Below are positions 5,815 through 6,896 of a DNA stretch of 6,896 bases, in pieces. Source of the stretch: Opitutaceae bacterium. Lineage in GTDB: Bacteria > Verrucomicrobiota > Verrucomicrobiia > Opitutales > Opitutaceae. The position numbers and the translations under genes are program-made. Each line of letters opens with the position of its first letter. The stretch's first letter is position 1. The notes beneath the pieces are model-generated. The model searched no databases and was not told the origin of the DNA. It was given only the letters and a program-made list of their open reading frames with translations. Where the stretch lies: NCBI GenBank assembly GCA_020847775.1, contig JADLBI010000014.1:1-6896 (forward strand). The letters are read 5' to 3'.

Positions 5815-5902
5815 TGGCGGTGGGGGAGGGATTCGAACCCCCGGAACCTTGCGGCTCAGCGGTTTTCAAGACCGCCGCGATAGACCACTCTGCCACCCCA
5901 CC
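5815..5902 (-). tRNA. tRNA-Ser (anticodon UGA), 3' CCA encoded
   Basis: Read on the minus strand from 5902. The acceptor stem GGTGGGG (5896-5902) pairs perfectly with CCCCACC (5819-5825), followed by discriminator G (5818) and an encoded CCA (5815-5817). The anticodon stem GCGGT/ACCGC holds the loop CTTGAAA, giving anticodon TGA, which reads UCA codons. The T-arm has loop TTCGAAT with stem GGGGG/CCCTC (one G-T pair). A long variable arm (about GAGCCGCAAGGTTCC) is the hallmark of a class II tRNA and fits serine. The gene looks complete. It lies divergent to the DUF2851 gene; no convincing promoter was picked out in 5903-5977. Confidence 0.96.
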
Positions 5903-5977
5903 GGTTGATCGCGTCGGATTCAAGCTTTGCGAAAACGCGGGCTTGTCCAGCTTTCTCGGCCGGAACAGATTGCCGTT

Positions 5978-6896
5978 ATGAAAGGTGGCAGCCCCAATTA
6001 CGCCGTGGCCGAAGTGCAGGGGTTGTATGGGCCGTTTACTTTTTACGAACGGTTGTTGCAGCAGATTTGGGATCGGGGCGATTTTGACCGGGAGCGGTTG
6101 GTCACGATGGACGGACGCGCGGTGGTGATTGAGCATCGCGGCAAGTGGAATGGCCTGGGCGGCCCCGATTTTCGCCAGGCAAGAATCCGCATCGGCGGTG
6201 TCGTGCGGACTGGCGACGTGGAGCTGCATCTCCACGCGGAGGATTGGGCGGCGCATCGTCACGCGCAGGATCCGGCGTATCGCAACGTCGTGTTGCATGT
6301 GGTGCTTTTCCCGCCGAGCGCGACGCATCGCACTATTGGGCACGATGGCGCGGCGATTCCGGTTGGCAGTTTGTTGACCCTTTTGCGTCATGATCTGGAG
6401 GAGTATGCGTCGGATGAGGCGGTGGCGCATTTGTCGAACCGCGGCGGCGACCGTTTGCGGGAGGAATTGCGCCGACTGGATACGACGGAGATCGCGCGGC
6501 GTTTACGCGAGGGTGCGATGCGGCGCTGGCAGCGGAAAGCACACTACGCGAAAGTGCGGGTGGAGCGGCTGGGCTACGCGGCCGCTTGCCATCAAACGGC
6601 GCTGGAGGTGCTGGGCTATCGTTTCAACCGCGTGCCGATGCTTAATCTCGCCGCGCGGCATCCGTTGACGGCTTGGCACGGAATTTCGGCCGACATGATC
6701 GAGGCAATGCTACTCGACGAGCGGGCGAACTGGGCGCGCTGCGGCGTGCGCCCGGCGAACCATCCCCGGCGACGGTTGCGCCAATACGCCGCATGGACGG
6801 CGGCGCAGCCGGACTGGCCGGACGTTTTGACGCAACTGGGCTCGGCGTGGCGGCAGCCGGGTCTGGCCGAGTCCACCCGCGTCGCTCGCCAATCTG
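5978..6896 (+). CDS. DUF2851 family protein, 3' end outside the window
   Basis: An open frame of 306 codons from ATG 5978 runs off the right edge without a stop. It matches the uncharacterised DUF2851 family. The N-terminus has AEVQGLYGPFTFYERLLQQIW (11-31), then GKWNGLGGPDF (55-65), GDVELHLHAEDW (79-90) and VVLHVVL (104-110), and further on HDLEEYASDEAVAHLSNR. The DxExH cluster (GDVELHLH) and the invariant WN..GPDF look like an active or metal-binding centre of a nuclease-like fold, but no function is established. Family members are usually somewhat over 400 residues, so perhaps a quarter is missing. The start gives the conserved N-terminus a short lead; only a weak GGAAC lies upstream. It is transcribed away from the tRNA-Ser gene. 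Confidence 0.9.
   Translation, partial: MKGGSPNYAVAEVQGLYGPFTFYERLLQQIWDRGDFDRERLVTMDGRAVVIEHRGKWNGLGGPDFRQARIRIGGVVRTGDVELHLHAEDWAAHRHAQDPAYRNVVLHVVLFPPSATHRTIGHDGAAIPVGSLLTLLRHDLEEYASDEAVAHLSNRGGDRLREELRRLDTTEIARRLREGAMRRWQRKAHYAKVRVERLGYAAACHQTALEVLGYRFNRVPMLNLAARHPLTAWHGISADMIEAMLLDERANWARCGVRPANHPRRRLRQYAAWTAAQPDWPDVLTQLGSAWRQPGLAESTRVARQS

Noticed and set aside
5777..6430. 217-codon minus-strand open frame opposite the DUF2851 gene
   Set aside because: It runs through the whole tRNA-Ser gene and is antisense to a clear DUF2851 coding frame, so it is not a real gene.
1..6896. CRISPR arrays, riboswitches, insertion sequences
   Set aside because: There are no regularly spaced direct repeats, no transposase gene and no recognisable riboswitch aptamer in any intergenic stretch.

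Overview
The window looks like chromosome of a Verrucomicrobiota bacterium, probably near Opitutales. This rests on the gene set: a DUF2851 protein, a 382-residue Gfo/Idh/MocA oxidoreductase, a sugar phosphate isomerase, GC-rich codon use, and start codons mostly lacking a Shine-Dalgarno sequence. It is an inference from family resemblance, not a database result.

Left end (1-1520): a small accessory, defence-like islet, by eye less GC-rich than the rest. It holds the C-terminal two thirds of a DUF262/GmrS-like protein ending in an intact Cys4-type HNH nuclease motif. A 110-base unexplained stretch follows, then a two-gene toxin-antitoxin module (short antitoxin plus ParE/RelE-type toxin, overlapping by 22 bases).

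Middle (1628-3641): an AraC-family regulator with an N-terminal cupin sensor, transcribed leftward, divergent from a Gfo/Idh/MocA dehydrogenase. The 91-base gap holds a 16-base motif repeated with 12/16 identity at exactly 21-base spacing, the geometry expected of an AraC-family operator. The arrangement suggests a substrate-sensing regulator controlling a sugar or polyol oxidoreductase.

Centre right (3649-5464): the dehydrogenase is followed by a nested REP-like inverted repeat, an intrinsic terminator and a second hairpin. Next come a YugP-type membrane zinc metallopeptidase and, 41 bases on, a TIM-barrel sugar phosphate isomerase/epimerase. These two are probably cotranscribed, although their functions do not obviously match.

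Right end (5472-6896): a single-domain GIY-YIG nuclease-like protein (minus strand, convergent with the isomerase), a tRNA-Ser(UGA) gene (minus strand, CCA encoded), and a DUF2851 protein that runs off the window.

No clearly new multi-gene system is visible. The most interesting signals are regulatory: the 21-base-period repeat, and an 11-base motif placed identically (four bases upstream of ATG) before both the araC-type gene and the GIY-YIG gene. There is also the nested palindrome and the apparently truncated DUF262-HNH gene.
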